Below, in pieces: positions 52,324 through 62,374 of a stretch of 64,000 nucleotides of DNA. The translations under genes and the position numbers were made by a program. The notes beneath the pieces are model-generated. The model was given only the letters and a program-made list of their open reading frames with translations, was not told the origin of the DNA and did not search any database. This DNA is from CAZENU01 sp965117035 (GTDB taxonomy: Bacteria; Chloroflexota; Dehalococcoidia; Lucifugimonadales; CAZENU01), in the NCBI GenBank assembly GCA_965117035.1, contig OZ220748.1, forward strand, positions 2,914,001-2,978,000. The letters run 5' to 3'. Numbering within the stretch: position 1 is the stretch's first letter; every line of letters begins with the position of its first letter.

Positions 52324-55300
52324 ATGAGCTGCGGAGCCCTCTGGATCAGCCGTCGTCTTGTCCTCCGCAGATCAGCCGCGCCTGTCTTCGCGTCCGCGCT
52401 GGCGATGCTGCTCACGCTGGCGTCGCTCGCGTGCGGCGCGGAACCTCCCACGCCCCAGCGCGAAACCCCGTCTCCGCCCGCGGGCGGCTCGCCAGGGAGC
52501 ACGGAGCCCGGCACGGGCATCGAAGTGCAACCGAGGCCCGGGCCACAGCCTACGGTCACAGCGCTTCCCACCGCCACGCCCTATCCTACGGCGACCCCAT
52601 TTCCGACGGCGGCGCCCGTGGCGGGGGCCGTCGCGACCCAGCCGCCGACGATCGCCGTGACGACGCCCGCGCCGGGCGCGGCGGCGACGCCCACCGCGAC
52701 GGCGGCGGCGGTCGGACCGTCCGGCGCCCCAACCGGCTCCGCCCAATTCTCCTTCTCCCGGAAGACCGAGCTGACGCACCCGAAGGTAGGGACCGCCCTC
52801 AACCAACTCATAGCCAGGGTCGAGGCCGGCGAGATATCCGCTGAGGAAGCCGCAAGCCAGGCCCCCATTCACCGAGAGGACTCGATAGGAGTGGCCATAC
52901 ATCTCTCAGGCAACGTGGACGACGTAGTTCGCTTCCTGGAAGCCAACGGCGCCTCCAACATATCTGCCAGGGACGACTATATCGAAGCGTACGTGCCTGT
53001 CCTGCTGCTGGCCGAGACCTCTGAGCAGCCTGGAGTCGTCCGGGTGCGGCCCATTCAGCCTCCGGAAGAACCCCAGAGCGGGTCTGGGATTCCCGGCAAC
53101 GGTCCCGGAGTGCACGGTTCGGCGGCCTGGAACCAGGCGGGGTTCACCGGCAAGGGCATCAAGGTGGGAGTGATCGACGGCGGTTTCGGCGGATTTGCAG
53201 ACATCATGGGCACCGAGGTGCCCACAACTGTCCAAGCGAGGTGTTACCTGGGGTTGGGGGAACACTCCGACGACCTGGAGCACTGCGGGGGCAGTACTCA
53301 CGGCACGGTCGTCGCAGAGTCGGTCATCGACATTGCCCCGGAGGTATCGCTGTACATCTCGGACCCCCAGTCGCCCGGAGACCTGAGGGACGCGGTCGAC
53401 TGGATGATCTCTCAGGGCGTATCGGTCATCAACCACTCGAGGACGTGGCTATTCGACGGTCCCGGCGATGGTACTTCCCCCGCCTCCGTCAGCCCGCTGA
53501 ACACCGTGGACAGGGCCGTGGAAGCGGGGATCGTCTGGGTCAACGCGACGGGGAACTCAGCGCAGCGCGCCTGGTTCAAACGCGGTCCGTTTTCCTACAC
53601 CACCATAACTGTCGATGGCCAGGACTTCAGAGTCCTCAACTTCGATGAGGCCAACTTCAGGAACAGGTTTCATGTGTGGGGCCCGCTCCAACTGCGATGG
53701 GACGACACCTGGAGTGGGGCGACCAGAGACCTTGACCTTTTCCTGGCGAGCCCAGATGGCGGCGAGATCACGTTGGTCAGTATCGACCCTCAATCAGGAG
53801 AGGATGGGCACATTCCCTATGAACGGGTGGTCGCCTTCGCGAGCTACGACATCATGATCGCCCACCATAGCGGCAGCGAGCCAGGTTGGATTCAGCTCCT
53901 GGCGTGGCAAGGAGAAGGGCTGGCATTCAACACCCCGGACGCCGGCAGCACCATCAACCCTGCGGAGAGCACCAGCTCGGGCATGCTCGCGGTGGGCGCG
54001 GCTCATTGGAACAACGTGACTTCCATACAGTCCTACAGCAGCCGGGGGCCAACTCCCGACGGCCGCACCAAGCCGGACGTGGTGGCGGCGGATTGCGGGG
54101 AAACGGCCTCGGCTTCCCGTCCCTTCTGCGGGACCAGCCAGGCGGCCCCTCACGTTGCCGGCATGGCCGCCCTGGTACGCCATAGATTTCCCGGCTATAC
54201 GCCGGCGCAGGTTGTCGCCTACCTGAAGGAGAACGCGGACCAACGGGTCAACAGCCCCGATCCCAACGACACCTGGGGGCACGGCTTCGTCGTGCTCCCA
54301 TCGATCTCCCCGCAGCTATCGGGCTCTCCGACTATTACGTCGCTGACCGGCGGCGCGCGGTCCCTGACGGCGACGTGGTCGGCGCCGTCCAGTGACGGAG
54401 GCTCGGCCATAACAGCGTACGACCTGCGCCACATCCGCAGCGACGCCTCCAGCAAGGCCGATTCGAACTGGACGGTGGTGGAGGACGTCTGGACCGGCTC
54501 CGGTGCGCTGACCCACGTGCTGACAGGCCTCGCTGTCGGCGCCCGGTACGACGTCGAGGCGCGCGCCGTCACCGCCGCCGGCGACGGGCCCTGGTCCGCG
54601 ACGATGTCAGGGGCAACCGCATCGACTGCACCGGGGGCGCCGACCGGACTGACGGCGGCCGCTAGCGGACAAACGCAGATCGATTTGTCGTGGAGCGCAC
54701 CGTCGAACACAGGCGGCTCGCCGATCACCGGCTACCGCATCGAGGTGGCCGAAGACGGCTCGAGTTGGAGCGACCTCGTCGGCAATACGCGATCGGCGGC
54801 CACGACGTACTCTCATACAGGGCTGATCGGTGGGAGCACCCGGCACTACCGGGTCTCGGCCATCAACTCGGTCGGGACAGGTACGGTGTCCAACGTCTCC
54901 TTCGCCACCACCGCCGCCGCACTCGCGCCCGAACTGGTGGTCGGCACGCCGACGGTGAGCGAGAGCGCTCCGACAGCGGGGGCGCGCTTCACGCTGAGCG
55001 CCACGGTCCGCAACCAGGGCAGCGGCCGTTCGGACTCGACGACGCTGCGCTACTATCGCTCCACCGACCCGGCGATCACCACCGGTGACACGGAGGTCGG
55101 CACGGACTTCGTGTCCCGGCTCGACGCATCTGCGAGCGGCGACGAGTCGATCAGCCTGACCGCTCCGTCTACGCCTGGCACGTACTACTACGGCGCGTGC
55201 GTGGAAGCGGTGTCCGATGAGACCGACACGACCAACAACTGCTCCGTTGCGGTGACAGTGACGGTCGGGACCGCGCCTGCGTCTGACCTGGTGGTGGAAA

Positions 55301-58300
55301 CGCCCACGGTCGACACCAGCGCTCCGACTGCGGGAGCGCGCTTCACGCTGAGCGCGACGGTGCGCAACCAGGGCAGTGGCCGTTCGGACTCGACCACGCT
55401 GCGCTACTACCAGTCGACCGACTCGACGATCACGACCGGCGACACGGAGGTCGGCACCGACTCGGTGTTCGGCCTTGGGGCTTCTGCGAGCGGCGACGAG
55501 TCGATCAGCCTGACGGCTCCGTCTACGGCGGGGACGTACTACTACGGCGCCTGCGTGGACGCCCTGTCAGACGAGACCGACACGACCAACAACTGCTCCG
55601 TTGCCGTGACGGTGACGGTCGGAGCGGCTCCCGCGCCGGACCTGGTGGTGGACACGCCCACGGTCGATACCAGCGCTCCGACTGCGGGAGCGCGCTTCAC
55701 GCTGAGCGCGACGGTGCGCAACCAGGGCAGCGGCGCGTCGGCGTTCACGACGCTGCGCTACTACCAGTCAACCGACTCGACGATCACGACCGGCGACACG
55801 GAGGTCGGCACGGACTCGGTGTTCCGCCTTGCGGCATCGGCGAGCGGCGACGAGTCGATCAGCCTGACGGCTCCTGCGACCGCGGGCACGTACTACTACG
55901 GCGCGTGCGTGGACGCGGTGTCGGATGAGACCGACACGACGAACAACTGCTCGTCCGCGGTGACGGTGACCGTCGGAGCTGCGCCCGCGCCGGATCTCGT
56001 CGTGGACACGCCGACCGTCGATACCAGCGCACCTGTAGCGGGAGCACGCTTCACGCTGAGCGCCACGGTCCGCAACCAGGGCAGCGGCCGTTCGGACTCG
56101 ACGACGCTGCGCTACTACCAGTCCACCGACCCGGCGATCACCACCGCAGACACGGAGGTGGGCACGGACTTCGTGTCCCGGCTTGACGCATCTGCGAGCG
56201 GCGACGAGTCGATCAACGTGACGGCTCCTGCGGCCGCGGGCACGTACTACTACGGCGCGTGCGTGGAAGCGGTGCCCGATGAGTTGGACACGACCAACAA
56301 CTGCTCCGTTGCGGTGACGGTGACAGTCGGGGCCGCGCCTGCGCCTGACCTGGTGGTGGAAACGCCCACGGTCGACACCAGCGCACCTGTGGCGGGAGCG
56401 CGTTTCACGCTGAGCGCGACGGTGCGCAACCAGGGCAGCGGCGCGTCGGCGTTCACGACGCTGCGCTACTACCAGTCGACCGACTCGACGATCACGACCG
56501 GCGACACGGAGGTCGGCACGGACTCGGTGTTCCGCCTGGCGGCATCTGCGAGCGGCGACGAGTCGATCAGCGTGACGGTTCCGTCGACTGCGGGGACGTA
56601 CTACTACGGCGCGTGCGTGGAAGCGGTGTCGGATGAGACCGACACGACGAACAACTGCTCGTCCGCGGTGACGGTGACAGTCGGGGCCGCGCCGGCGCCG
56701 GACCTCGTCGTGGACACACCCACCGTCGACACCAGTGCACCTGTGGCCGGGGCGCGCTTCACGCTGAGGGCGACGGTACGCAACCAGGGCAGCGGCGCGT
56801 CGGGCTCGACCACGCTGCGCTACTACCGGTCGACCGACTCGACGATCACGACGGGCGACACGGAGGTCGGCACGGACTCGGTGTTCCGTCTTGCGGCATC
56901 GGCGAGCGGCGACGAGTCGATCAGCCTGACGGCTCCGTCGACTGCGGGGACGTACTACTACGGCGCGTGCGTGGAAGCGGTGTCCGATGAGTCGGACACG
57001 ACCAACAACTGCTCCGTCGCCGTGACGATGACGGTCGGAGCCGCGCCCGCGCCTGACCTGTTGGTGGACACTCCCACGGTCGATACCAGCGCTCCGACTG
57101 CGGGGGCATCGTTCACGTTGAACGCCACAGTACGCAATCAGGGCAGCGCCCGTTCGGGCTCGACGACATTGCGTTACTACCGGTCAGCCGACTCGACGAT
57201 CACGACCGGCGACACGGCGGTCGGCACCGACTCGGTGTCCGGTCTTGCAGCGGCGGGGAGCGGCGACGAGTCGATCAGCCTGACCGCTCCGTCTACGCCT
57301 GGCACGTACTACTACGGCGCGTGCGTGGACGCGGTGTCCGATGAGACTGACACGACCAACAACTGCTCCGCCGGGGTGACGGTGACGGTCGGAGCGGCTC
57401 CCGCGCCCGACCTGGTGGTGGGCGCGCCCACGGTGGACGCCAGCGCACCTGTGGCGGGAGCGCGCTTCACGCTGAGCGCCACGGTGCGCAACCAGGGCAG
57501 CGGCGCGTCGGACTCGACCACGCTGCGCTACTACCAGTCGACCGACTCTACGATCACCACCGGAGACACGGAGATCGGTACGGACACGGTGTTCCGGCTC
57601 GCCGCATCCGCGGAGGGGAGCGAGTCGATCAGCCTGACGGCTCCGTCGACTGCGGGGACGTTCTACTACGGCGCGTGCGTGGACGCGGTGTCCGAAGAGA
57701 CCGACACGACGAACAACTGCTCCGTTGCGGTGACAGTGACGGTCGGGGCCGCGCCGGCGCCGGACCTCGTCGTGGACACACCCACCGTCGACACCAGTGC
57801 ACCTGTGGCCGGGGCGCGCTTCACGCTGAGGGCGACGGTACGCAACCAGGGCAGCGGCGCGTCGGGCTCGACCACGCTGCGCTACTACCGGTCGACCGAC
57901 TCGACGATCACGACGGGCGACACGGCGGTCGGCACCGACTTGGTGTCCGGTCTTGCGGCATCGGCGCGCGGCGGCGAGTCGATCAGTCTGACGGCTCCGT
58001 CGACGGCAGGCACGTACTACTACGGCGCGTGCGTGGAAGCGGTGTCCGATGAGCTAGACACGACCAACAACTGCTCCGTCGCCGTGACGATGACGGTCGG
58101 AGCCGCGCCCGCGCCTGACCTGTTGGTGGACACTCCCACGGTCGATACCAGCGCTCCGACTGCGGGGGCATCGTTCACGTTGAACGCCACAGTACGCAAT
58201 CAGGGCAGCGCCCGTTCGGGCTCGACGACATTGCGTTACTACCGGTCAGCCGACTCGACGATCACGACCGGCGACACGGCGGTCGGCACCGACTCGGTGT

Positions 58301-60837
58301 CCGGTCTTGCAGCGGCGGGGAGCGGCGACGAGTCGACCAGCCTGACCGCTCCGTCTACGCCTGGCACGTACTACTACGGCGCGTGCGTGGACGCGGTGTC
58401 CGATGAGACCGACACGACGAACAACTGCTCCGCTGCGGTGACGGTGACGGTCGGAGCCGCGCCCGCACCGGACCTCGTGGTAGGCATGCCCACCGTGAGC
58501 GCCAGCAGCACGATCACCGGTGCGACCGTCACGCTGAGGGCGACCGTACGCAATCAGGGCAGTGGTCGTTCGGGTTCCACTACGCTGCGCTACTATCGCT
58601 CCACCGACGCCACCATTACGAGCTCTGACACGCGGTTGCCGGGCAACTTCCATGTGAACGGTTTGAGTCCATCCGGGAGCAGCGCCCTGTGGACCAATCT
58701 TACTGCCCCGTCCACGGCTGGGACGTACTATTACGGCGCCTGCGTGGACTCGGTGACGGGTGAGAGCGACACGGCGAACAACTGCTCTGTCGCGGTAACT
58801 GTGACGGTCGGCGCTCCCGACCTCGTGGTCGACTCGCCTGCCGTCAGCGACAGCGCCCCGTTGGTCGGAGCCAGGTTCACGCTGAGCGCCACGGTGCGCA
58901 ACAAGGGCAACGTCCCGTCAGGCCCCACCGTATTGCGCTACTACCGTTCGGCCGATGCGACCATCACCGCCGGTGATACGCAGGTCGGCTCATACGTCGG
59001 TGGTGTGAACCGTCTGAGTCCGGCCGGCGGCAGCGACCACTCGATCGGCCTTACTGCGCCGACCGAACCCGGTACCTACTACTACGGTGCGTGTGTGGAC
59101 TCGGTGGCCGGTGAGAGCGACACAACCAACAACTGCTCGGCAGCGGTGACGGTGGCAGCGGCAGGCAGGCCTGACCTGATGATCGATATGCCCACTGTCA
59201 GCAATAGCAGTCCGGCCGCCGGGACATCTTACAGCCTGAGCGCCACTGTGCGTAACCGGGGCAGCGGGTCCTCTATGGCCACCACGCTGCGCTACTACCG
59301 GTCCACCGACTCGACCATCTCTACAAGCGACCGACAGGTGGGCTTTGACCAGGTGAGCGGACTGGGCGCCTCGAGCACCAGTACGCAGTCGATCAGCTTG
59401 ACCGCTCTTGCAGATCCCGGCACCTACTACTACGGGGCCTGCGTGGACTCGGTCGCCGGCGAAAGCGATATCACGAACAACTGCTCGACAGCCGTGACGA
59501 TCACCGTCGTCGAGGCGTCCGGCCCGGATCTTGTAGCAGACACTCCTACGACCACCGACAGCCAGCCGACCGTGGGGACCTCCTTCAGGATAGTCGTCTC
59601 GGTGCGCAACAGGGGCAATGCCACTTCGTCGTCCGCCACGCTGCGCTTCTATCGCTCGACCGACTCGAGCATCACAACCGGCGACGAACGGATCGACTCC
59701 CGCAGCGTCGAGGGTCTCAGTCCATCGGAGACAACCTACCTGTACAGCGACCCACGAGCACCGTCCACACCCGGGACGTACTACTACGGGGCGTGCGTGG
59801 TTTCGGTGATCGGCGAGTCCGATACCGGAAACAACTGCTCATCCGCCCTGACCATAACGGCGGGCCAACCTGATCTCGTGGTCGACACTCCCACGGTCAG
59901 CGACAGCAGCGTGGCGGCGGGCGAGTCATTCACGCTGGACACCGCCGTTCGCAACCAGGGCAGCAGCGCGTCGGGCTTCACGACCCTGCGCTACTATCGC
60001 TCGGCCGACTCCACGATCACGAGCGCCGACACGGAGGTAGACTATGACCCCGTTGGACCGCTGAGTCCGTCGGGCAACAGTACCGAAAGGGGCGCATCGC
60101 TGGCGCCGTCCACACCCGGGACGTACTACTACGGGGCCTGCGTGGACTCCGTGACCGGCGAAAGCGACACCACGAACAACTGCTCGGCAGCGGTCGCGGT
60201 GACCGTTGGCGCCGGAACCGCTCCAGACCTCGTGGTCGGCACGCCCACCGTCAGCGACAGCACGCCGAGCGCCGGCACGTCCTTCACCCTGAACGCCACA
60301 GTGCGCAATAGCGGCGGCGGTCCGTCGAGCTTCACCACCCTACGGTACTACCGCTCGACAGACTCGACGATCACGAGCTCCGACACGTCGGTGGGCACCG
60401 ACTCGGTGAGCGCCCTGAATGCGTCCGGGAGCAGCGCCGAGTCGATCAGCCTTACCGCGCCGGCAGATGCGGGGACGTACTACTACGGGGCCTGCGTGGA
60501 CTCCGTGACCGGAGAGTCGAGCACTACGAACAACTGCTCGGCAGCCGTCACGGTGACCGTGAGTCAGCCCGACCTGACTCTCAACATTAGCGAATGTTTC
60601 GTGTTTCAGAACCAACATTTCGCCAGGTTCGAGGTAACGGCGCGCGTATCCGTGTCCTCTCTCGTGGTAAAGACATATGCAGTGGACAGCAGAGACAACA
60701 GCAAGCAGATCATCGCAACGACGAACGTCGGCGACCTCTCGGCAGGCGACTCTTACGAGAAGCTGACTTCGAGAGCCTTCCCGTCGAATATGGTCCGCTG
60801 GCTCACCACCTGCGCGGTAGGTGCGACTTGGGAGTGA
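52324..60837 (+). CDS. Giant subtilisin-like lipoprotein with FN3 and 16 CARDB repeats
   Basis: Protein of 2837 residues. The N-terminus has a hydrophobic segment ending LASLAC, a likely lipobox (Cys about 38), then a Pro/Thr/Ala-rich linker to about residue 135. The S8 protease domain carries the triad Asp285 (VGVIDGGFGG), His326 (STHGTVV) and Ser605 (CGTSQAAPHVAGMAAL). Two FN3 domains follow (about 666-866). From about 868 to 2746 there are 16 CARDB-type domains of about 118 residues, each with DLVV.TPTV, TLRYYRSTDSTITTGDT and GTYYYGACV..V..E.DTTNNCS; two Cys in each may form a disulphide. A diverged last domain ends the protein without a sortase or CTERM signal. Likely a surface-anchored protease-adhesin. 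Confidence 0.88.
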   Translation: MSCGALWISRRLVLRRSAAPVFASALAMLLTLASLACGAEPPTPQRETPSPPAGGSPGSTEPGTGIEVQPRPGPQPTVTALPTATPYPTATPFPTAAPVAGAVATQPPTIAVTTPAPGAAATPTATAAAVGPSGAPTGSAQFSFSRKTELTHPKVGTALNQLIARVEAGEISAEEAASQAPIHREDSIGVAIHLSGNVDDVVRFLEANGASNISARDDYIEAYVPVLLLAETSEQPGVVRVRPIQPPEEPQSGSGIPGNGPGVHGSAAWNQAGFTGKGIKVGVIDGGFGGFADIMGTEVPTTVQARCYLGLGEHSDDLEHCGGSTHGTVVAESVIDIAPEVSLYISDPQSPGDLRDAVDWMISQGVSVINHSRTWLFDGPGDGTSPASVSPLNTVDRAVEAGIVWVNATGNSAQRAWFKRGPFSYTTITVDGQDFRVLNFDEANFRNRFHVWGPLQLRWDDTWSGATRDLDLFLASPDGGEITLVSIDPQSGEDGHIPYERVVAFASYDIMIAHHSGSEPGWIQLLAWQGEGLAFNTPDAGSTINPAESTSSGMLAVGAAHWNNVTSIQSYSSRGPTPDGRTKPDVVAADCGETASASRPFCGTSQAAPHVAGMAALVRHRFPGYTPAQVVAYLKENADQRVNSPDPNDTWGHGFVVLPSISPQLSGSPTITSLTGGARSLTATWSAPSSDGGSAITAYDLRHIRSDASSKADSNWTVVEDVWTGSGALTHVLTGLAVGARYDVEARAVTAAGDGPWSATMSGATASTAPGAPTGLTAAASGQTQIDLSWSAPSNTGGSPITGYRIEVAEDGSSWSDLVGNTRSAATTYSHTGLIGGSTRHYRVSAINSVGTGTVSNVSFATTAAALAPELVVGTPTVSESAPTAGARFTLSATVRNQGSGRSDSTTLRYYRSTDPAITTGDTEVGTDFVSRLDASASGDESISLTAPSTPGTYYYGACVEAVSDETDTTNNCSVAVTVTVGTAPASDLVVETPTVDTSAPTAGARFTLSATVRNQGSGRSDSTTLRYYQSTDSTITTGDTEVGTDSVFGLGASASGDESISLTAPSTAGTYYYGACVDALSDETDTTNNCSVAVTVTVGAAPAPDLVVDTPTVDTSAPTAGARFTLSATVRNQGSGASAFTTLRYYQSTDSTITTGDTEVGTDSVFRLAASASGDESISLTAPATAGTYYYGACVDAVSDETDTTNNCSSAVTVTVGAAPAPDLVVDTPTVDTSAPVAGARFTLSATVRNQGSGRSDSTTLRYYQSTDPAITTADTEVGTDFVSRLDASASGDESINVTAPAAAGTYYYGACVEAVPDELDTTNNCSVAVTVTVGAAPAPDLVVETPTVDTSAPVAGARFTLSATVRNQGSGASAFTTLRYYQSTDSTITTGDTEVGTDSVFRLAASASGDESISVTVPSTAGTYYYGACVEAVSDETDTTNNCSSAVTVTVGAAPAPDLVVDTPTVDTSAPVAGARFTLRATVRNQGSGASGSTTLRYYRSTDSTITTGDTEVGTDSVFRLAASASGDESISLTAPSTAGTYYYGACVEAVSDESDTTNNCSVAVTMTVGAAPAPDLLVDTPTVDTSAPTAGASFTLNATVRNQGSARSGSTTLRYYRSADSTITTGDTAVGTDSVSGLAAAGSGDESISLTAPSTPGTYYYGACVDAVSDETDTTNNCSAGVTVTVGAAPAPDLVVGAPTVDASAPVAGARFTLSATVRNQGSGASDSTTLRYYQSTDSTITTGDTEIGTDTVFRLAASAEGSESISLTAPSTAGTFYYGACVDAVSEETDTTNNCSVAVTVTVGAAPAPDLVVDTPTVDTSAPVAGARFTLRATVRNQGSGASGSTTLRYYRSTDSTITTGDTAVGTDLVSGLAASARGGESISLTAPSTAGTYYYGACVEAVSDELDTTNNCSVAVTMTVGAAPAPDLLVDTPTVDTSAPTAGASFTLNATVRNQGSARSGSTTLRYYRSADSTITTGDTAVGTDSVSGLAAAGSGDESTSLTAPSTPGTYYYGACVDAVSDETDTTNNCSAAVTVTVGAAPAPDLVVGMPTVSASSTITGATVTLRATVRNQGSGRSGSTTLRYYRSTDATITSSDTRLPGNFHVNGLSPSGSSALWTNLTAPSTAGTYYYGACVDSVTGESDTANNCSVAVTVTVGAPDLVVDSPAVSDSAPLVGARFTLSATVRNKGNVPSGPTVLRYYRSADATITAGDTQVGSYVGGVNRLSPAGGSDHSIGLTAPTEPGTYYYGACVDSVAGESDTTNNCSAAVTVAAAGRPDLMIDMPTVSNSSPAAGTSYSLSATVRNRGSGSSMATTLRYYRSTDSTISTSDRQVGFDQVSGLGASSTSTQSISLTALADPGTYYYGACVDSVAGESDITNNCSTAVTITVVEASGPDLVADTPTTTDSQPTVGTSFRIVVSVRNRGNATSSSATLRFYRSTDSSITTGDERIDSRSVEGLSPSETTYLYSDPRAPSTPGTYYYGACVVSVIGESDTGNNCSSALTITAGQPDLVVDTPTVSDSSVAAGESFTLDTAVRNQGSSASGFTTLRYYRSADSTITSADTEVDYDPVGPLSPSGNSTERGASLAPSTPGTYYYGACVDSVTGESDTTNNCSAAVAVTVGAGTAPDLVVGTPTVSDSTPSAGTSFTLNATVRNSGGGPSSFTTLRYYRSTDSTITSSDTSVGTDSVSALNASGSSAESISLTAPADAGTYYYGACVDSVTGESSTTNNCSAAVTVTVSQPDLTLNISECFVFQNQHFARFEVTARVSVSSLVVKTYAVDSRDNSKQIIATTNVGDLSAGDSYEKLTSRAFPSNMVRWLTTCAVGATWE
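54925..60560 (+). repeat. CARDB-coding tandem array, 354-bp period
   Basis: Sixteen repeats. The first ten keep an exact 354-bp period and are highly alike at DNA level; the last six are more diverged. A 1062-bp higher-order copy is visible: the DNA from about 56683 matches that from about 57745 nearly base for base for some 700 bases (repeats 6-7 versus 9-10). Confidence 0.9.
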
Positions 60838-60899
60838 CTTTCGGACCCGCGACAATCGATTCAGAGGGAATGACGGAATTCTTCACAGGGAGGTACGAC

Positions 60900-61730
60900 G
60901 TGAGGTATCTCGATGCTCTGCGCCGCGTTGCCGGCCGGCGGCTGTCACCGCTGGCCGGAGCGCTGGCCGTGACGACCCTCGTCGCGTGCGGCATCTTCCC
61001 GGTTGACGAGACGCCCGTTCCAACGCCCACCGCCGTTACCCAACAGCCCGCCCCGGCCGCAACGGCCCCGGCTGCTTCGACCGCCCAGTCGCCGACGGTG
61101 GCGGCAACCACCCCGGTCGCCCCGTCCGGGTCGGCGGCCACGCCCGCGCCCGCAGGGTCAGGTCTCTATCGCGCGGTCTGGACGAACGACGTCGACGACA
61201 TGGAGAAGCTCATCGCCGGCGGAGCCGATGCGAACTCCAGGGGGCCGGATGGCGAGCCCCTTCTGTACGAGGCCATATGGCGAAACCATCGTGAAGTCGC
61301 AAGGATCCTGATCGACGCTGGCGCGGACGTCAACGCCAGCGACTCCGACGGCGATCCACTGCTGCTCGAAGCCATATGGAGGGATCATCCCGGCATTGCG
61401 CAGATCCTGATCGACGCTGGCGCGGACGTGGACGCCAGGGACTCCGACGGCAATCCGCTCCTGCTCGAAGCCATATGGAGAAATCATGCCGGCATCGTGC
61501 AGATCCTGGTCGACGCTGGCGTGGACGTGGACGCGAAGGACGCAGAGGGCGATCCTCTCCTGTACGAAGCTGTCTGGAGAAACCATGTCGAGGTCGCGAG
61601 GATTCTGGTAGGCTCGGGCGCGGACGTTAACGCCAGGAGGGCGAATGGCGAGTCTCTCCTCTACGAGGCGCGTTGGAGAGGACATGCGGCCATCGAGCAG
61701 ATCCTGGTCGATGCGGGCGCCCAGGAATAG
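60900..61730 (+). CDS. Ankyrin-repeat lipoprotein
   Basis: Predicted lipoprotein of 276 residues. The best start is GTG 60900, five bases after GGGAGGT; an upstream ATG at 60870 has worse spacing. The signal sequence ends LAVTTLVAC (lipobox), followed by a Pro/Thr/Ala-rich linker of about 55 residues. Five or six ankyrin-type repeats (about 95-276) share the core PLLYEAIWRNHREVARILIDAGADVNA, with W in place of the usual small residue at the helix turn. It lies 62 bases after the subtilase stop on the same strand. It probably displays an ankyrin stack outside the membrane. Confidence 0.85.
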   Translation: MRYLDALRRVAGRRLSPLAGALAVTTLVACGIFPVDETPVPTPTAVTQQPAPAATAPAASTAQSPTVAATTPVAPSGSAATPAPAGSGLYRAVWTNDVDDMEKLIAGGADANSRGPDGEPLLYEAIWRNHREVARILIDAGADVNASDSDGDPLLLEAIWRDHPGIAQILIDAGADVDARDSDGNPLLLEAIWRNHAGIVQILVDAGVDVDAKDAEGDPLLYEAVWRNHVEVARILVGSGADVNARRANGESLLYEARWRGHAAIEQILVDAGAQE

Positions 61731-61794
61731 GGACGTATTCATCGGAAGCGCCTGACTTGGGACAACCGCACGCTGGGCCATCATGAGGTGACAT

Positions 61795-62316
61795 TTGGGC
61801 AGATACTGCACGAGCTGCGGGTCGCAAAACGACGACGCCGCGAAATTCTGCAGGGACTGTGGCAAGGCCATGTCCGGGTCGACGCCGGGTGCTGGGAGGT
61901 CGGAGTCGGCGTCTCCCAGTGGCACGGGCGATGGGATGACAATCGGATACTATCTCGAAGGGCTTCGGGAGTACTTCAACTTCGAGGGGCGTGCCAGTCG
62001 AGCGGAGTTCTGGTGGTTCACCCTGGTCCTTTACGCCATCCAAATTGGGATCGTTGTCCTCGACACGGTACTGGGCATGTTCTCTCCGGGACTTCAGCTA
62101 CTATCTACCGCCGTACTCTGGATACACGGATTGGCCACGTTTATCCCGCATTTGGCAGTAGGCGTCCGACGGCTGCACGACACGGGGAGGAGTGGTTGGT
62201 GGGTGCTGATCATCCTGGTACCGTTCATCGGTTGGATTCCGCTATTGATCTTCTTGGTTCTACCGACCGATCCGCGCCCGAACAGCTACGGCCGCGGGCC
62301 AGGCACTAGGTGGTGA
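61795..62316 (+). CDS. Zinc-ribbon DUF805 membrane protein
   Basis: Protein of 173 residues. The N-terminal zinc ribbon is RYCTSCGSQNDDAAKFCRDCGKAM (two CxxC pairs). A short Gly/Ser linker leads to a DUF805 domain (about 50-165) with FNFEGRASRAEFWWF, three or four hydrophobic segments, and the family end motif GVRRLHDTGRSGWW and LVLPTDPRPNSYG. Function of DUF805 is unknown. The start is TTG 61795 after GAGGT. It lies 64 bases after the ankyrin lipoprotein. The zinc ribbon is closely like the one in the next gene, which suggests shared origin. Confidence 0.85.
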   Translation: MGRYCTSCGSQNDDAAKFCRDCGKAMSGSTPGAGRSESASPSGTGDGMTIGYYLEGLREYFNFEGRASRAEFWWFTLVLYAIQIGIVVLDTVLGMFSPGLQLLSTAVLWIHGLATFIPHLAVGVRRLHDTGRSGWWVLIILVPFIGWIPLLIFLVLPTDPRPNSYGRGPGTRW

Positions 62317-62374
62317 CGCAGGGTCACAAAGCCAAGTCCCCGCCGGTGATCCCGAGTCTCGGAGGCTGAGTACG

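Noticed and set aside
54925..60560. Regular repeats considered as CRISPR
   Set aside because: Period is 354 bp, wholly within one reading frame and with protein-domain logic; no short spacers.
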